The notes under the pieces: model-generated
Told to the model about the DNA's origin: nothing
The model's input: only the letters and a program-made list of their open reading frames with translations
The model's database searches: none
Shown: positions 50,306 through 60,006 of the stretch, one piece after another
Position numbering within the stretch: the first letter of the stretch is position 1
Layout: each line of letters opens with the position of its first letter
NCBI GenBank assembly: GCA_028284865.1
Contig: JANQQV010000017.1
Location: forward strand, 124,001-188,000
DNA from: Rhodothermales bacterium
GTDB lineage: Bacteria > Bacteroidota > Rhodothermia > Rhodothermales > UBA10348
Reading direction: 5' to 3'
Length of the DNA: 64,000 nt
Translations under genes and position numbers: made by a program

Positions 50306-51319
50306 ATGACATTGTATCAGGAAATCCCGAACCAGGAAGCGCCCGACTCCGCGGCGGCAGACACGACCAACAGCGTGCTCGAAGCCGGACAGGAGGTGGG
50401 TTCAGCCATTGATGCGCTGGCCACCGGCGACATTGATTCACTGGGTCAGCGGGTCCAAGATTTCTTCGGCAATTTCGTCGAGAACGTCCTGCCAGAGGTG
50501 ATTACCGCCACGCTGGTGTTCCTCTTTCTGTATCTGGTGTACCGAGTACTCCGGAAAGTGATTGCCAAAGTCCTCGGTCGCAGCAAGCGCATCGACGCGG
50601 GTCTGGAAAGCCTGCTGATGAAGTCCTTTGTCATCGTCGCTTGGACCTTCATCGTGGTGATGGTACTGGCCCAATTTGGAATCGATGTGACCGCGCTCGT
50701 GGCCGGTCTGTCGATTGCCGGTTTGGCGTTAGGATTTGCGGCCAGAGACAGCCTGGAGAACTTCATTTCGGGAGTGACAATCATGATTGACCGTCCATTC
50801 CGGGTGGGAGATCAGGTCGTGGTGGATGGTACCTACGGGACCGTTCAGGATATCACCCTGCGCTCGACGCGGCTTCGCACCTTGAACAACGAGGTCATGG
50901 TGATGCCGAATACGCTGATGATCAACCAGAAGCTGATCAACCACACGTTGCTGGGCATCCTGCGTATCGAAGTGCCGTTCGGGATCGCGTACAAAGAATC
51001 GACTGAAGCGGCCCGATCTGTGGTCATGGAGCTGCTGAAAACAGACTCCCGCATCGCTGCGGATTATCCCGCGGAAGTGGTCGTGACCGACCTGGGTGAC
51101 TCCAGCGTGAACATGTCGCTCCGCTTCTACATTCGGGATACGTCGAAGGAGATTCCGATCAAGGCAGACTTCACCGAACGAATCTTCAAGGCGCTCAAAG
51201 CCGCCCAGATCGAGATCCCGTTCCCGCATCTTCAGCTGTTCATCGACGAGGCGAAAGGGCTCAAGGACCTGGGAGATGGATCCAGCGGTTCGGCTCCGGT
51301 AGGCTGGACGCCCATCTAA
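50306..51319 (+). CDS. MscS-family mechanosensitive channel
   Basis: A 337-residue small-conductance mechanosensitive channel. An acidic N-terminal stretch (about 1-60) precedes three helices (about 65-87, 103-125, 130-150). The pore helix is GLSIAGLALGFAARDSLENF, and the beta domain has the family core DRPFRVGDQVVVDGTYGTV and MPNTLMINQKLINHT. The C-terminal alpha/beta vestibule is complete (RIFKALKAAQIEIPFPHL). It protects against osmotic down-shock. The start at 50306 is chosen because the upstream frame is hydrophilic and begins in the divergent region. It shares a 200-bp intergenic region with the lipoprotein-type MscS gene, so the two are probably co-regulated but not homomer partners by necessity. 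Confidence 0.93.
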   Translation: MTLYQEIPNQEAPDSAAADTTNSVLEAGQEVGSAIDALATGDIDSLGQRVQDFFGNFVENVLPEVITATLVFLFLYLVYRVLRKVIAKVLGRSKRIDAGLESLLMKSFVIVAWTFIVVMVLAQFGIDVTALVAGLSIAGLALGFAARDSLENFISGVTIMIDRPFRVGDQVVVDGTYGTVQDITLRSTRLRTLNNEVMVMPNTLMINQKLINHTLLGILRIEVPFGIAYKESTEAARSVVMELLKTDSRIAADYPAEVVVTDLGDSSVNMSLRFYIRDTSKEIPIKADFTERIFKALKAAQIEIPFPHLQLFIDEAKGLKDLGDGSSGSAPVGWTPI

Positions 51320-51391
51320 TCATGTTTAGCGGTCGATGGCGTCCAGTGGATGATCGCTTGGCAGTCTTCCCATCAGGGGTGGACTAGACCG

Positions 51392-52045
51392 CTACCACAT
51401 CCGGGTCACTCGCGTTGCCGCGATGGAATCGAGCCGTGGATACTCCGCGCGCAGGACATCGGCCGTAAGGCTGGTCCGCATGGGTGCGGCACCGTATTCC
51501 CCATTCAAACTGTCGACGGCTACCATGCCGCGGATAACTCTTCCGATCGGCGGATAGCCAATGACGCCACCTGCGTCCAGCGAATCGAGACGGGTGTTGT
51601 CGACCAGGTTGATGTACATCGTCGTATTGCGAGATGCCCGACCCGCCCGGGCGAAAGAAATCGTGCCCCGACGGTTGCTAGCACGGACCGGTTCGTCCTG
51701 GATGGACATGTCCTGCCAGACGGAGTCAACGTCTGCGTCGCCTGAACCGCCGAATTGCGCGACGAATCCGTCAATCACTCGGTAGAAGCGCGTCCCTTCG
51801 TAGTAGTTGTTTCGGAAGAGGTAGAAGGCGCGATCGACACCTTTTGGTGACCAATCCCGATAAAAGCGGAGGTTGACGGCGCCGGCGCTCGTCAGCATCT
51901 CTACATCAAACGAGTCAGGAGCAGGCTGCGCCATCGTGGCCAGCGAGGGGCTGCGCAGGGGATCCGATGATCCGCAACCTGTGGCAAGGAGGATGGATGC
52001 GGTCAGAATGAAGCCAAACAGGACGGATCGGGCTGGCGTGCGCAT
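51392..52045 (-). CDS. cyclophilin-type peptidyl-prolyl isomerase lipoprotein
   Basis: A 217-residue lipoprotein (lipobox LATGC) with a cyclophilin domain of the bacterial PpiA/B kind. Recognisable parts are VNLRFYRDWSPKGVDRAFYLF, GTRFYRVIDGFVAQFGG (usually FHRVI with catalytic Arg, kept here), RGTISFARAGRASRNTTMYINLVDNTRLD and a late GRVIRGM. It should assist folding of envelope proteins at prolyl bonds. His in the FHR motif is Tyr here. It converges with the MscS gene and is followed upstream by the TauE/SafE gene on the same strand with a 24-bp gap, so it is downstream in that operon. Confidence 0.9.
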   Translation of the reverse strand: MRTPARSVLFGFILTASILLATGCGSSDPLRSPSLATMAQPAPDSFDVEMLTSAGAVNLRFYRDWSPKGVDRAFYLFRNNYYEGTRFYRVIDGFVAQFGGSGDADVDSVWQDMSIQDEPVRASNRRGTISFARAGRASRNTTMYINLVDNTRLDSLDAGGVIGYPPIGRVIRGMVAVDSLNGEYGAAPMRTSLTADVLRAEYPRLDSIAATRVTRMW

Positions 52046-52069
52046 GATGGTCTCGAAAGGTGATCAGAT

Positions 52070-52849
52070 TCAGAACAGGAATTTAATGGCTGCGCCGGCC
52101 ACTGCCACAATCAAAATGCGATGGATCCAAATGTCGGCATTCTCGAATTGAACAATCCATCGGACACCGATCCAGGCGCCCAGCGCCTGGAAGACGGCCA
52201 TCGCCAACCCATATCCGATGTGTACCTGGTCAAACCAGAAGAACACGGCCAGACTCGGAATACAATACAAGAAAACGACCAGCAGTTTGATCCCATTCGC
52301 GGCTTTGAGCGTGAATCGGGAAATCAGGACCAGCCCTGCTAGCAGGAAGATGCCGACGCCCGCCTGGATGAACCCGCCGTAGACGCCAATCAGGAAAAAG
52401 ACGATCAGTGCCAGCGGATGCTTGGACCGAGCCGCATTCATGGGCTGGTCGTGTATCCATCGCGAGGGCTTGAGGATCAGCACCACAAACATGAACGCCA
52501 TCAGTAAGCCGAGGACGAGGTTCATGGTCTCCTCGTTGAGGTCCACGGCAATAAATGCCCCCACGACGGCTCCGATGATGATGGCAACCAGCGGCCGTCG
52601 GGTACCATCAAGCTGTAGGGCTCCCTGATTGCGATAGGTCGCCAATCCGACCCCGCTCTGAAGCAGGACACCAATGCGGTTGGTGCCATTGGCCACCGGG
52701 GCAGGCAACCCACAGATGAATACGAATATGGGCAGCGTGATCAGGGAGCCACTTCCTGCCAGCGTATTGATAATTCCCGTGCCGATGCCCGCGACCAGGA
52801 ACAGCAACCACTCCGCTGCGCTCAGATCGATTCCGAGGAATCCGTCCAC
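52070..52849 (-). CDS. TauE/SafE-family permease
   Basis: A 259-residue integral membrane protein with about eight helices and the TauE/SafE signatures AGIGTGIINTLAGSGSLITLP at the start and VYGGFIQAGVGIFLLAGLV at mid-length, which form the inverted repeat pore. Members export sulfite, sulfoacetate or similar small anions, or import some. The start is a GTG at 52849 that directly abuts the TAG of the upstream dehydrogenase gene, so the genes are transcribed together (dehydrogenase, permease, then cyclophilin). The substrate cannot be read from the sequence. Confidence 0.9.
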   Translation of the reverse strand: MDGFLGIDLSAAEWLLFLVAGIGTGIINTLAGSGSLITLPIFVFICGLPAPVANGTNRIGVLLQSGVGLATYRNQGALQLDGTRRPLVAIIIGAVVGAFIAVDLNEETMNLVLGLLMAFMFVVLILKPSRWIHDQPMNAARSKHPLALIVFFLIGVYGGFIQAGVGIFLLAGLVLISRFTLKAANGIKLLVVFLYCIPSLAVFFWFDQVHIGYGLAMAVFQALGAWIGVRWIVQFENADIWIHRILIVAVAGAAIKFLF

Positions 52850-54427
52850 CTAGCTTCTCGTCCGTTCGCCGTCTACCAGGCGCCAGATTCCGAGGGGGTT
52901 GCCATCTTGCACCGCAGGTGGCAGTAGGGACTGTGGAAGATCCTGGAAGCAGAAAGGACGGGAGAACCGCTCGATGGCTGCCGTTCCGACAGAGGTAGAA
53001 CGCGCATCCGTGGTCGAGGGGAATGGACCTCCGTGCACCATGGCCGAGCACACTTCGACGCCCGTCGGGAAGCCATTCACGATCAGGCGGCCACATCGGG
53101 CCTGCATGGCGCGCACGATCGCGGTGTCCATTGGGTGATCAGCGTCGTCTGCTTGAATGGTCATCGTCAGCTGACCTTCGAGCGAACCAAGGATGTCGAG
53201 GAGCTCGGCATCGTCCGCGTACGTCACGATGGTCGTCGATGGCCCGAATGCTTCGCCAGAAAGGCTTTCATCGGCGAGAAGTGCTTGGGCAGTGGTTCGG
53301 AAAACCCATGGATTGAGCTGATTGACCTGTCCGCCATCCTCAGAGGCGATGGTCTCAACCAGTGCATGCTCGTCACGATTCCGCGTCGCTTCACCATACG
53401 CTTGGGCAATTCCCGCATGCAATGCCGTGCCTCCTTTGGATGCATCCATGGCGGAAGCAAAACGCGAGATGAACGACTCGGCATCAGCGCCGGCGGGGAG
53501 GAGGACCAAACCCGGGTTCGTACAAAACTGACCCACACCGAGGCTTACAGATCCGGCCAATCCAGCGACGAGTGCGTCGGAGCGGTTTGACAGCGCGTGG
53601 GCACGCACAACGATGGGGTTGATGCTGCTCATCTCGGCGTAGACGGGAATGGGCTCATTGCGCGCAGCAGCTCGCTGCGCGATGGCCAGTCCGCCAAAGC
53701 GTGATCCCGTGAATCCGACTGCCTTGATGGCTGGGTGATCAACGAGCGGAATCCCCACGTCCTGTCCTGTGCCCTGCAGCATCGAAAACGTGCCTTCTGG
53801 CAGATTGCAGGTCTTCACAGCCCGCTGGATGGCCGATCCCACGATTTCACTGACGCCTGGGTGGGCGTAGTGGCTCACAGCTACAACGGGACAACCGGCA
53901 GCGAAGGCAGACGCGGTGTCCCCACCGGCTACTGAAAACGCGAGCGGGAAATTCGAGGCACCAAAAACGGCTACCGGTCCAAGGGCAATCCGCATGTAGC
54001 GAAGATCTGGCTTGGGAACGGGCGCACGATCGGGCATGGCCGTTTCCAGCCGTGCATCCACCCATGAGCCTTCTTCCACGAGATCGGCAAACATCCGCAT
54101 CTGCCCGATCGTGCGCCCGAGCTCACCGTTCGCGCGGCCTTCCGGGAGGGCCGTTTCGAGGGGCATGCGGGCTACGATGTCCGGGCGAGCAGCTTCGAGT
54201 TCATCGGCGACTGCGCGCAGGAAGGCCGCGCGCTCCGAGGGAGTGGTGGTCGAGAACGTCGCGAAGGCAGCTTTTGCCAAAGAGGCTGCGCGATCGATGT
54301 CATCGCTAGACGCCGTGTAAAACGTTCCGTCCAGGGCCGAACCGGTCGCCGGATTCATGGCCTGGAACGAAGTCGTATCAATGGAGCCGTGGGCAAAGCC
54401 GATCAGGGAGCGACCGTGGAACGTCAT
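52850..54427 (-). CDS. 2,5-dioxovalerate (alpha-ketoglutarate semialdehyde) dehydrogenase-like
   Basis: A 525-residue aldehyde dehydrogenase of the KGSADH group, which oxidises alpha-ketoglutarate semialdehyde to 2-oxoglutarate in hydroxyproline and sugar-acid catabolism. Catalytic Glu265 (YAEMSSINP) and Cys302 (GQFCTNPG) and the FTGSRFGG cofactor loop match this branch, whose Cys is set in QFCTNPG. The N-terminal fragment FRKPTG-like region is replaced by FQAMNPATGSALDG, again typical. I set the start at 54427; an earlier in-frame start adds a 26-residue leader with no family support. It is the first gene of a three-gene run with the permease and cyclophilin. Confidence 0.9.
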   Translation of the reverse strand: MTFHGRSLIGFAHGSIDTTSFQAMNPATGSALDGTFYTASSDDIDRAASLAKAAFATFSTTTPSERAAFLRAVADELEAARPDIVARMPLETALPEGRANGELGRTIGQMRMFADLVEEGSWVDARLETAMPDRAPVPKPDLRYMRIALGPVAVFGASNFPLAFSVAGGDTASAFAAGCPVVAVSHYAHPGVSEIVGSAIQRAVKTCNLPEGTFSMLQGTGQDVGIPLVDHPAIKAVGFTGSRFGGLAIAQRAAARNEPIPVYAEMSSINPIVVRAHALSNRSDALVAGLAGSVSLGVGQFCTNPGLVLLPAGADAESFISRFASAMDASKGGTALHAGIAQAYGEATRNRDEHALVETIASEDGGQVNQLNPWVFRTTAQALLADESLSGEAFGPSTTIVTYADDAELLDILGSLEGQLTMTIQADDADHPMDTAIVRAMQARCGRLIVNGFPTGVEVCSAMVHGGPFPSTTDARSTSVGTAAIERFSRPFCFQDLPQSLLPPAVQDGNPLGIWRLVDGERTRS

Positions 54428-54642
54428 GGATCTGGCGGGTGAAGATGCGGATGGACAATGGATAGGACCCATTTCAATGGGCCAGCTCGCAAGATACGTG
54501 GTCATGTGCGCCCGGACCTCTACTCAGAGTGAAAACCACCCGAATCGGGATTTCCCGACAACTGGGTGCATGTGAACTTCGTACCCTGCATGATCCCCGG
54601 CACACGAACCGGCTACACATCAACAGGCTCATCCATGCGCTC

Positions 54643-55353
54643 ATGGAATCACCAACCATCTTCCGAGCTGAAGGTCTGACCAAGATCTACGACATGGGCG
54701 AGGTGCAGGTCGTTGCCCTTCGCGATGTCGACTTCACTTTGCTGGAGGGAGAGTTGCTTGTGTTGCTCGGTGCCTCGGGAAGCGGAAAAAGCACCCTGCT
54801 AAACATTCTTGGAGGCCTCGATTCACCGACTGAAGGGTCCGTTTGGTACCGGGACCAGAAGCTGAATACCGACAATGAGGATGAATTGACCGAGTATCGG
54901 CGCCATCATGTCGGCTTTGTTTTCCAGTTCTACAATCTGATACCCTCCCTGACGGCCCGCGAAAACGTGGCACTTGTCACCGAAATCGCCGAAGATCCCA
55001 TGCCTCCAGCAGAGGCTTTGGAACTAGTCGGGCTCAAAGAGCGGATCGATCACTTCCCGGCTCAACTCTCCGGAGGCGAGCAACAACGCGTTGCCATCGC
55101 ACGCGCCGTCGCCAAGCGTCCGCAGGTCCTGTTGTGTGACGAACCCACTGGAGCGCTGGATCTCGAGACGGGACGAATCGTCCTTCGCGCCCTGGAGCGC
55201 GTGAACAACGAATTGGGAACGGCCATTGCCGTGATTACCCACAACGCCGCCATCGCGGGGATGGGGGATCGGATTGTTCGCATGAGCAGTGGGCGAATTG
55301 CCTCGGACGAGCGGAATCCGCACCGTACCCACATTGACGAGATCACCTGGTAG
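54643..55353 (+). CDS. ABC transporter ATP-binding protein (LolD/MacB type)
   Basis: A 236-residue ATPase of the MacB/LolD/FtsE class. Walker A is GASGSGKST (43-51), the signature LSGGEQQR (142-149) and Walker [13 protein letters not shown] (163-174). The insert [16 protein letters not shown] and the Q-loop region [17 protein letters not shown] are typical of this class. The start at 54643 is set by the normal family N-terminus. It is followed after 2 bp by a large permease and then a membrane-fusion protein, giving a complete MacAB-like or lipoprotein/antimicrobial exporter. Confidence 0.95.
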   Translation: MESPTIFRAEGLTKIYDMGEVQVVALRDVDFTLLEGELLVLLGASGSGKSTLLNILGGLDSPTEGSVWYRDQKLNTDNEDELTEYRRHHVGFVFQFYNLIPSLTARENVALVTEIAEDPMPPAEALELVGLKERIDHFPAQLSGGEQQRVAIARAVAKRPQVLLCDEPTGALDLETGRIVLRALERVNNELGTAIAVITHNAAIAGMGDRIVRMSSGRIASDERNPHRTHIDEITW

Positions 55354-55355
55354 GC

Positions 55356-57716
55356 ATGCGGGCATTGCGCAAAAAACTGGGCCGGGACCTGTGGCACAAC
55401 CGTGGTCAGGTGCTTTCGATCGCGGCCGTTGTGGCGACCGCGATCATGACGGTCCTGTCGATGCGCGGGACGTATGAATCGCTGGTTGTGGCACGGGACG
55501 ATTTCTATCAGGAGTCCGCCTTCCCGCACATCTGGGCAAATCTGGAGCGTGCCCCTGAGTCCGTACGCGGCCGTCTCGAAGCCATCGATGGGGTGTCTGC
55601 AGTGGATACGCGCATTCGCTTCATGGCCAACTTGCAACTGGACAATCGGGATGTGCCTGCGACTGGGTTGTTTTCATCTGTAGATCCCGATGTGCGCTCG
55701 CTTGGACAACTAGTGCTGCGATCCGGCCGCCTGCCAGGCATTCGCGAGCGGGACCGGGTCGTCGTGAACGAGAAGTTCGCCGAGGCGAATGAACTGGAGG
55801 AAGGAGACGCCTTCGGCGGAATCATCAATGGTCAGATGCGACGGTTGCAGGTTGTTGGCATCGCCATTTCACCCGAATACATGTATCCGCTGGCGCCGGG
55901 ATCCATCTTCCCGGACAATGAAACGTTCGGTCTGGTCTGGATGGGGCGAGAGACCCTGGCCGCTGAATCCGACATGGAAGGGGCTTTCAATGAGGTGGCC
56001 CTCCAATTGCAGGGTAGTGCACAGGAAGAAGCCGTGATCGACGAGCTGGACCGCGTCCTCAAGCCGTACGGCGGACTGGGAGGCTATGGTCGGGCCGAGC
56101 AGATCTCCCATCAGTTTCTGGAAGGCGAACTGACGCAGAACCGGAATACAGGCACCCTGATTCCCGCCGTTTTCCTCGCAGTAGTGGCGTTTCTGCTCAA
56201 TATCGTGCTTCGTCGGCTCGTCGATACCCAGCGTCAGGAGATCGCCGTGTTGAAAGCCTTCGGGTACACAAACCGGGATGTGGGCTGGTTTTACCTCCGG
56301 TTTGCATTGCTTGCCGTGTTCATCGGAACGGTGGCCGGAATAGGATTCGGGGTCTGGTTCGGGAATGTAATGGTGGAGATGTACAAGGAGTTTTTCGTTT
56401 TCCCTGATCTGCAGTACCGATTCGGATTCGATCTCGTGATGATAGCCGTCGTCATCTCGATCCTGTCGGCGGCCATTGGTGCCCTGGGAGGTGTTCGGTC
56501 GGCAACTGGCTTGCCCCCAGCGGAAGCGATGCGACCCAAATCGCCTGCCCATTTCCGTCCCGGCATCTTTGAGCGCATGGGATTCGAAGAATGGCTTTCC
56601 TCGACCGCGCGCATGGTACTGCGCAACATTGAGCGACAACCCGTCAAGAGTATCCTTTCGGCCCTGGGCGTGGCCTTTTCTGTTTCCGTGTTGGTGCTGG
56701 GCATGTTCATGTTCGATGCCATCGAATACATGATGGATCTACAATTCAACAAGGTGCAGCGTGAGGATATCAGCGTCGTTTTCGAAAGGCCGCTGCCTGA
56801 AAGTGTTGAAATCGAACTGGAGCACATGCCGGCGGTCACGCGCGCCGAGGTGTATCGCGCCGTTCCTGTTCGACTGATCCACGGGCATCTGGAAAAGGAG
56901 GCTGGAATCACCGGCCGCAGACTGGACGATGAACTGCAGCGCATCATTGACGAGGATGGGCGCCCGATACGGCTGCCACCTGATGGCCTGGTGTTGAGCC
57001 GTTATTTGGCCGATCAGCTGGGTCTCAAACATCCGGGACCAATCCGCGCAGAAATTCTGGAGGGCTCCCGGCCTGAGCGAACCGTTCAGGTCGTCGATAT
57101 CGTCGATGACTTCCTCGGTGCCTCGGCCTACATGGAGCTCGAAGGATTGCACCGTCTTGCTGGAGGTGTGCGCTCCGTGAACGGCGCCAATCTGAAATTG
57201 GCGCCTGGAACGCGCGATGCTGTAATGAGCGAATTAGCTCGAAAGCCGTCCGTTTCTGGTGTCAGCTCGCCGCGCAAGATGTACGAAATTTTCCGGCAGC
57301 AGATGGACGAGGGTTTTCTGCTGGGCGTGTTTTTCCTGGTGTTCTTCTCCTCGATCATCGCGCTTGCCGTCATCTATAATGGCGCGCGCATTGCTCTTTC
57401 TGAGCGCGGGCGGGAGTTGGCCAGTCTTCGGGTACTGGGATTCTCGAAGCAGGAGGTGGCCGTTCTCCTGTTCAGCGAGCAAGCGTTGATAACGCTTGTG
57501 GCCATCCCGATCGGGTGGCTACTGGGGTACTGGATGTCGTGGGCCATGGTGAATGCATTTGTCACCGAGTCGTACCGGATTCCGTTCATTGTGGATGCAG
57601 GTACGTTCACCTTCTCCGCGGCGGCGACGATCGTCGCCGCCGTGATCAGCAGCCTCGTGGTTCGGCGACGGCTGAATCGCTATGATTTGATTTCCGTTCT
57701 GAAAACGCGGGACTGA
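55356..57716 (+). CDS. FtsX/MacB-type ABC permease (two FtsX domains)
   Basis: A 786-residue permease with an N-terminal membrane helix, a periplasmic MacB-like domain, a first FtsX unit with three helices (about 265-385), a second N-terminal-type helix near 430-455, another periplasmic domain, and a C-terminal FtsX unit (about 655-785). Eight helices in two repeats match the longer DevC/YtrF-like permeases more than MacB, which has four. The protein should form the export channel with the ATPase 2 bp upstream and act with the fusion protein 14 bp downstream. Exported substrate is unknown; lipids, glycolipids or peptides are usual for such systems. Confidence 0.9.
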   Translation: MRALRKKLGRDLWHNRGQVLSIAAVVATAIMTVLSMRGTYESLVVARDDFYQESAFPHIWANLERAPESVRGRLEAIDGVSAVDTRIRFMANLQLDNRDVPATGLFSSVDPDVRSLGQLVLRSGRLPGIRERDRVVVNEKFAEANELEEGDAFGGIINGQMRRLQVVGIAISPEYMYPLAPGSIFPDNETFGLVWMGRETLAAESDMEGAFNEVALQLQGSAQEEAVIDELDRVLKPYGGLGGYGRAEQISHQFLEGELTQNRNTGTLIPAVFLAVVAFLLNIVLRRLVDTQRQEIAVLKAFGYTNRDVGWFYLRFALLAVFIGTVAGIGFGVWFGNVMVEMYKEFFVFPDLQYRFGFDLVMIAVVISILSAAIGALGGVRSATGLPPAEAMRPKSPAHFRPGIFERMGFEEWLSSTARMVLRNIERQPVKSILSALGVAFSVSVLVLGMFMFDAIEYMMDLQFNKVQREDISVVFERPLPESVEIELEHMPAVTRAEVYRAVPVRLIHGHLEKEAGITGRRLDDELQRIIDEDGRPIRLPPDGLVLSRYLADQLGLKHPGPIRAEILEGSRPERTVQVVDIVDDFLGASAYMELEGLHRLAGGVRSVNGANLKLAPGTRDAVMSELARKPSVSGVSSPRKMYEIFRQQMDEGFLLGVFFLVFFSSIIALAVIYNGARIALSERGRELASLRVLGFSKQEVAVLLFSEQALITLVAIPIGWLLGYWMSWAMVNAFVTESYRIPFIVDAGTFTFSAAATIVAAVISSLVVRRRLNRYDLISVLKTRD

Positions 57717-57730
57717 CCCGCCGGAAAACC

Positions 57731-58951
57731 ATGTTCAAACGTAAAGGTCGACTTGTCCTGCTGGGCGTTGTTCTCATCGCCGTCATTCTGGTGATCGTTG
57801 TGGCGACGCAGGGTTCTGGCGTCACCGCCGAACTGGCGGTGGCCGAGCAGACCGGGTTGCAGACCACGGTTCGGGGAGAGGGGCAAACGAGAGTGATGGA
57901 GCGCTACCTCTTCACCGCGCCCATCAGCGGCCAGCTCCTCCGCATCGAGGCGCAGCCGGGCGATTCGGTCCGTGTCGGGGATGCCCTTTTCAGGATCCTG
58001 CCGCCTCCAGACTCAGAGCAGACGTCCAGGGTAGCCATGGCGCGCCTGGAAGCCGCACGTTCGCAGTTCGTGCGCCTGGAGCGTGCAAGGGACGACGCCA
58101 GAGCGATGTCCGAGCAGGCCAATCGAACGCTCGAGCGACAACGTGCCCTGGCCGCTGACGACATTCTTTCGCCCCAGGAATTGGAGCAGGCGGAGCTGGC
58201 TGCGGCTTCAGCCAGGCGCCAATGGGACGGTGCGGAAGCAGCGCTACGGGCAGCATTGGCAGACGTTCGGAGCGCTGAAGCCCTCGCGCTGACCAGCGAA
58301 GCCGATCGAATGGCGAATGGGATCGTCGTCCGGGCCGTGGAAGAGGGTATACTGCTGCAGATCACGGACCGCAGCGGCAGGATGGTAATGGCTGGCGAAC
58401 CCATCCTGGAGACAGGTAATCTCCAACAATTGGAGATCGTGGTTGATGTGCTCAGTGAGGATGCCGTTCAAATTCGCCCAGGCAATCTGGTCACGATTTC
58501 TGGATGGGGAGAAGACCTTGAAATCGTGGGGTCCGTCCGATACGTCGAGCCATCGGCGTTTACGAAATGGTCTGCGCTGGGGGTGGAAGAACAACGGGTC
58601 AACATTGTCATCGACCTTCCGGTACGTGATGGCGTGGGAGACTCCAGCGGACCGGGAGACCAGCCGACGGTCACAGACTCGGGACGGCTGGGTGCGGGCT
58701 ACAGGGTGGACGCAGAAATTCAGGTCTGGTCCTCCGAGGACGCACTCACGGTACCGGTGTCTGCCGTATTCCGGGAGGAAGGGGCCTGGTTCGTGTTTAC
58801 TCTTGATGGCGACACGGTGGCGCGGCAGGAAGTGATGCTGGGTCGGCGATCGTCAGACCTGGCTGAGGTGCTATCCGGGCTGCAGGCTGGGGATGAAGTT
58901 GTCCGTTATCCGACAGTAGACATTGCTGAAGGAGTTGTGATACGCCGTTGA
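57731..58951 (+). CDS. HlyD/MacA-family membrane fusion protein
   Basis: A 406-residue periplasmic adaptor with one N-terminal anchor (about 8-27). The biotinyl-lipoyl half-domains flank a long helical hairpin (about 95-185, MARLEAARSQFVRLERARDDARAMSEQANRTLERQ), followed by a beta-barrel with VPVSAVFREEGAWFVF and VRYP. It would link the ABC permease upstream to an outer-membrane exit duct. No TolC gene is near. The hairpin is of intermediate length, consistent with a MacA- or DevB-like adaptor. The trio ends at a two-level hairpin (58952-58998). Confidence 0.92.
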   Translation: MFKRKGRLVLLGVVLIAVILVIVVATQGSGVTAELAVAEQTGLQTTVRGEGQTRVMERYLFTAPISGQLLRIEAQPGDSVRVGDALFRILPPPDSEQTSRVAMARLEAARSQFVRLERARDDARAMSEQANRTLERQRALAADDILSPQELEQAELAAASARRQWDGAEAALRAALADVRSAEALALTSEADRMANGIVVRAVEEGILLQITDRSGRMVMAGEPILETGNLQQLEIVVDVLSEDAVQIRPGNLVTISGWGEDLEIVGSVRYVEPSAFTKWSALGVEEQRVNIVIDLPVRDGVGDSSGPGDQPTVTDSGRLGAGYRVDAEIQVWSSEDALTVPVSAVFREEGAWFVFTLDGDTVARQEVMLGRRSSDLAEVLSGLQAGDEVVRYPTVDIAEGVVIRR

Positions 58952-58998
58952 GCCAACCCTGACGACCGTTCATCGAACGGATCGTTCTGCCGGTTGGC
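58952..58998 (+). terminator. two-level hairpin after the exporter operon
   Basis: Outer stem GCCAACC (58952-58958)/GGTTGGC (58992-58998) encloses an inner perfect stem CCGTTC (58966-58971)/GAACGG (58975-58980). It starts directly after the fusion-protein stop. There is no T-run. Confidence 0.45.
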
Positions 58999-59085
58999 CA
59001 ATGCGAACAAGTCGGTTGGTGGGCTGTAATGGTTGGCGATTCGCGCCTACCAAAGGGCGTTGTTCACGAGTATCCATCCAGATCC

Positions 59086-60006
59086 ATGCCCAGGAATCAT
59101 CATCCCCACCCCTCCGAGGTCACACCGGAATCGGTCTATCTCAACCGCCGTGCATTCATCAAGCGCGCGTCCGTTGCAGGTATTGGCGGAGCACTTATTG
59201 CTGGCGGTGTCGTGGCCAAACAACGCAATGCCCCCCGTGTCGAGGGCACGTTTGATGACGAATTGACGCCGTGGGAAACGGTGACGGGCTACAACAACTT
59301 CTATGAGTTCGGGACGGGCAAGGGCGATCCGAAAAAGAATGCCCAGGATTTCAAAACGGACCCTTGGGCCATTGAAGTCACTGGAGAAGTATCTGAAAAG
59401 CGCACGTTTTCGCTTGAGGAGCTGATTGACGGACTGACGATCGAGGAGCGCATCTATCGTCTGCGGTGCGTGGAAGGCTGGAGCATGGTTGTCCCGTGGA
59501 ATGGCTTCATGCTCAAGGACTTGATTGAGCGACTCGGTCCAACCGAGGATGCCAATTTCGTCGAGTTCACGACGCTGATGGACCGTCGGCAGATGCCAGG
59601 GCAGAACAGCCCGATCTTGCCATGGCCGTATGTGGAAGCTCTCCGCATGGATGAGGCGATGCACCCGTTGACCATCATGGTCACAGGCGTGTACGGCAAG
59701 ACCCTGCCTCCTCAGAATGGCGCTCCGATTCGACTGATGGTGCCCTGGAAATACGGCTTCAAGAGCGGCAAGTCGATCGTCAAGATCCGGTTCACGAAGC
59801 GTCAGCCTCGTACCACGTGGAATGAAGCCATTCCACGCGAATACGGCTTTTATGCAAACGTGAATCCGGAAGTGGATCATCCACGCTGGAGCCAGGCCAC
59901 GGAGCGACGCCTCGGAGAATTCTTCCGTCGCGATACCCTGATGTTCAACGGGTACGAAGAGGTCGCTTCGCTCTATGAAGGCATGGACCTCACCCGGTAC
60001 TATTGA
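59086..60006 (+). CDS. msrP: protein-methionine-sulfoxide reductase catalytic subunit MsrP
   Basis: A 306-residue molybdopterin enzyme that reduces methionine sulfoxide in periplasmic proteins. A Tat signal ([13 protein letters not shown]) shows it is exported folded. Cys128 (LRCVEGWSM) coordinates molybdenum, and [15 protein letters not shown] is a diagnostic MsrP segment. I chose the ATG at 59086 because the twin-arginine region follows at normal distance; an earlier start at 59029 adds residues not seen in the family. The stop overlaps the msrQ start by one base (TGATG), so the two subunits are coupled. It repairs oxidation damage, plausible for a light-exposed aerobe. Confidence 0.96.
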   Translation: MPRNHHPHPSEVTPESVYLNRRAFIKRASVAGIGGALIAGGVVAKQRNAPRVEGTFDDELTPWETVTGYNNFYEFGTGKGDPKKNAQDFKTDPWAIEVTGEVSEKRTFSLEELIDGLTIEERIYRLRCVEGWSMVVPWNGFMLKDLIERLGPTEDANFVEFTTLMDRRQMPGQNSPILPWPYVEALRMDEAMHPLTIMVTGVYGKTLPPQNGAPIRLMVPWKYGFKSGKSIVKIRFTKRQPRTTWNEAIPREYGFYANVNPEVDHPRWSQATERRLGEFFRRDTLMFNGYEEVASLYEGMDLTRYY

